Positions 62,545 through 64,000 of a stretch of DNA of 64,000 bases are shown piece after piece (positions within the stretch are counted from its first letter, which is position 1; every line of letters starts with the position of its first letter). Source of the DNA: Sandaracinobacteroides sayramensis (GTDB lineage Bacteria; Pseudomonadota; Alphaproteobacteria; Sphingomonadales; Sphingomonadaceae). Under the pieces are notes generated by a model that was given only the letters and a program-made list of their open reading frames with translations, had not been told where the DNA came from and did no database searches. The DNA lies in contig NZ_JAKLSQ010000013.1 of NCBI RefSeq assembly GCF_022014495.1, forward strand, positions 1 through 64,000. Direction: 5' to 3'. The translations under genes and the position numbers were made by a program.

Positions 62545-63741
62545 ATGACCCGGCTCGACCCCGCGCTCTGGATCGAAAAGCCCGGCTTCCGCCGCCTGCT
62601 GAAGGTGCTGCGGGCGGATGCCGGGGAAACCCGGCTGGTGGGCGGCTCGGTGCGCGACTGGCTGCTCGGCCAGCCGGCGGCCGACATGGACCTCGCCACC
62701 CGCCTGACGCCGGAGGAAGTGATGGCGGCGCTGGAGGCGGCCGACATCCGCGCCGTCCCCACCGGGCTGAAGCATGGCACCGTCACCGCCGTCTGCGGCC
62801 AGACGCCCTATGAAATCACCACGCTGCGTCGGGATGTCGAGAGCTTCGGCCGCCACGCCGAAGTCGCCTTCACGCAGGACTGGCGCGACGACGCCGCCCG
62901 GCGGGACTTCACCATCAACGCCCTCTACGCCGACCCGCTGACCGGCGAAATCCACGACTGGTTCGGCGGCCTCGAAGACCTCGCCGCCCGCCGCGTGCGC
63001 TTCATCGGCGCCCCTCTCGAGCGGATCGCCGAAGACCATCTGCGGATCCTGCGCTTCTTCCGCTTCTCCGCCCGCTTCGCCCCCACGCTAGACCCGGAGG
63101 GGCTGGAAGCCTGCGCCCAGCGCGCCAACGACCTGATGGCCCTCTCGCGCGAGCGGATTCGCGACGAGCTGCTGAAGCTGCTCGCCCTCCCCACCCCCGT
63201 GCCGACGCTGGCGGCCATGCTGGAACAGAATATCCTGCGCCCGGTTCTGCCGGAAATCGAAGCCGCGCGCCTCGCGGACCTCGGCGCCCTCATCGAAGCC
63301 GAAGCGCAAGCCCATGTCGCCGGAGACGGCCTTCGCCGCCTCGCCGCCCTGCTTCCAGCGGACCCGAAGCTGGCCGCCGAAATCGGCGCGCGGCTGAAGC
63401 TCTCCAACGCCGACAAGGCCCGCCTCACCCACGCCGCCCGCCGCGAACCCACGCCCCAAGACCCGCGCGCGCTGGCCTACTCCATCGGCCCGGATTCGAC
63501 CCTGGACCGCCTGCTCCTCACCCACGACCCGCGCGCCCACCACTGGGCCGGCCCGCTTTGCGCCTATGTCCGCCCGCGGCTGCCCGTTTCCGGCAAGGAT
63601 CTGATCGCCATGGGCCTTCCCCCCGGCCCCGCCGTCTCCCGCCGCCTCGCGGAAGTGGAGCGACGCTGGGTGGAATCCGGCTTCCCGGCCGACCGCAACC
63701 GCACGATGGCCATAGCCCGCGAAGTGATGGGAATCCGCTGA
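62545..63741 (+). CDS. cca: CCA tRNA nucleotidyltransferase / poly(A) polymerase family
   Basis: The 398-aa protein has LVGGSVRDWLLG (33-42), the metal Asp pair D47/D49, RRDFTINAL, and LRILRFFRFSARF, typical of class II nucleotidyltransferases. It adds or repairs the 3' CCA of tRNAs. ATG 62545 (MTRLDPALW) is chosen, since an earlier TTG lies in the Nudix gene. Confidence 0.92.
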   Translation: MTRLDPALWIEKPGFRRLLKVLRADAGETRLVGGSVRDWLLGQPAADMDLATRLTPEEVMAALEAADIRAVPTGLKHGTVTAVCGQTPYEITTLRRDVESFGRHAEVAFTQDWRDDAARRDFTINALYADPLTGEIHDWFGGLEDLAARRVRFIGAPLERIAEDHLRILRFFRFSARFAPTLDPEGLEACAQRANDLMALSRERIRDELLKLLALPTPVPTLAAMLEQNILRPVLPEIEAARLADLGALIEAEAQAHVAGDGLRRLAALLPADPKLAAEIGARLKLSNADKARLTHAARREPTPQDPRALAYSIGPDSTLDRLLLTHDPRAHHWAGPLCAYVRPRLPVSGKDLIAMGLPPGPAVSRRLAEVERRWVESGFPADRNRTMAIAREVMGIR

Positions 63742-63786
63742 ACAAAGCCCCTCCCTTTTCCTGTCTCGCCACCCCATATCCCCCGA

Positions 63787-64000
63787 ATGCGGCTTTCCAT
63801 CCTAGACCAGTCCTCCATCGCCGAAGGCGCCACCGGCGGCCAGGCGCTCCTCAATTCCATCGAACTGGCGAAACTGGGCGACAAGCTCGGCTACCACCGC
63901 TTCTGGATGGCGGAACACCACGCCACCCCCGCTCTCGCCTCCGCTTCCCCGGAACTGATGCTGGCGGCGATCGGCCGCGAAACCGAGCATATCCGGCTGG
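63787..64000 (+). CDS. LLM-class flavin-dependent oxidoreductase (partial, runs off the edge)
   Basis: The 71 residues visible (MRLSILDQSSIAEGATGGQA onward, with WMAEHHATP) match the start of luciferase-like flavin monooxygenases of the MsnO8 type. Most of the protein lies beyond the window. Confidence 0.88.
   Translation, partial: MRLSILDQSSIAEGATGGQALLNSIELAKLGDKLGYHRFWMAEHHATPALASASPELMLAAIGRETEHIRL

Overview
The window looks like a chromosomal stretch of a sphingomonad (Alphaproteobacteria, Sphingomonadales). The right-hand part is GC-rich and carries lolA-xth-ribA, queA-tgt, xseB-ispA, a SapC-family gene and several copies of a short palindromic repeat with the core CCCCGGGCTTGACCCGGGG. 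This assignment rests on gene order, protein character and repeat type, not on a database search.

The window falls into two parts. From the left edge to about 34.3 kb lies a foreign, modular island. It begins with a plasmid- or ICE-like block (1-7.4 kb, all on the minus strand): an N-terminal fragment of a methyltransferase/strawberry-notch helicase, two small conserved genes, a large ParB-like protein and an ArdC antirestriction protein. Several of these genes share a structured ~100-nt leader. Next comes a copper block (7.5-18.9 kb): small secreted metal-binding proteins, a CnrYXH-type sensor/anti-sigma/sigma module, copCD, cueR-copA (P-type ATPase), and a divergent operon with a multicopper oxidase and CopB. 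After it are a MerR regulator with an HMA-CDF fusion, the stump of a czc operon cut off against a stump of an ardC gene, and a very GC-rich Co/Zn/Cd block (CzcP-like ATPase, short CDF protein, CzcCBA). A secreted beta-propeller gene follows.

The island ends at a tRNA-Arg(CCG) locus. An intact tRNA-Arg(CCG) sits just inside, and about 160 bp further right is the 5' half of a second, differently sequenced tRNA-Arg(CCG) fused to non-tRNA sequence. The simplest reading is that the element integrated at the anticodon loop of the resident tRNA and carries a replacement copy. Its left end and any integrase lie outside the window.

From 34.4 kb to the right edge the DNA is ordinary chromosome in tightly packed operons: cell envelope (L,D-transpeptidase, LolA, GlmU, GlmS), riboflavin (RibA), DNA repair (Xth, a hypoxanthine-DNA-glycosylase-like protein), redox (Gor, cytochrome b561 between two YceI proteins), aromatic amino acids (class II DAHP synthase), a cytochrome P450, queuosine (QueA, Tgt), CoA (CoaD), isoprenoids (IspA), polyhydroxyalkanoate-related genes (PhaR, a short PhaC-like hydrolase, thiolase), and Nudix/CCA-adding enzymes. 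Five loci of the REP-like repeat occur here and none was seen in the island, which supports the boundary.
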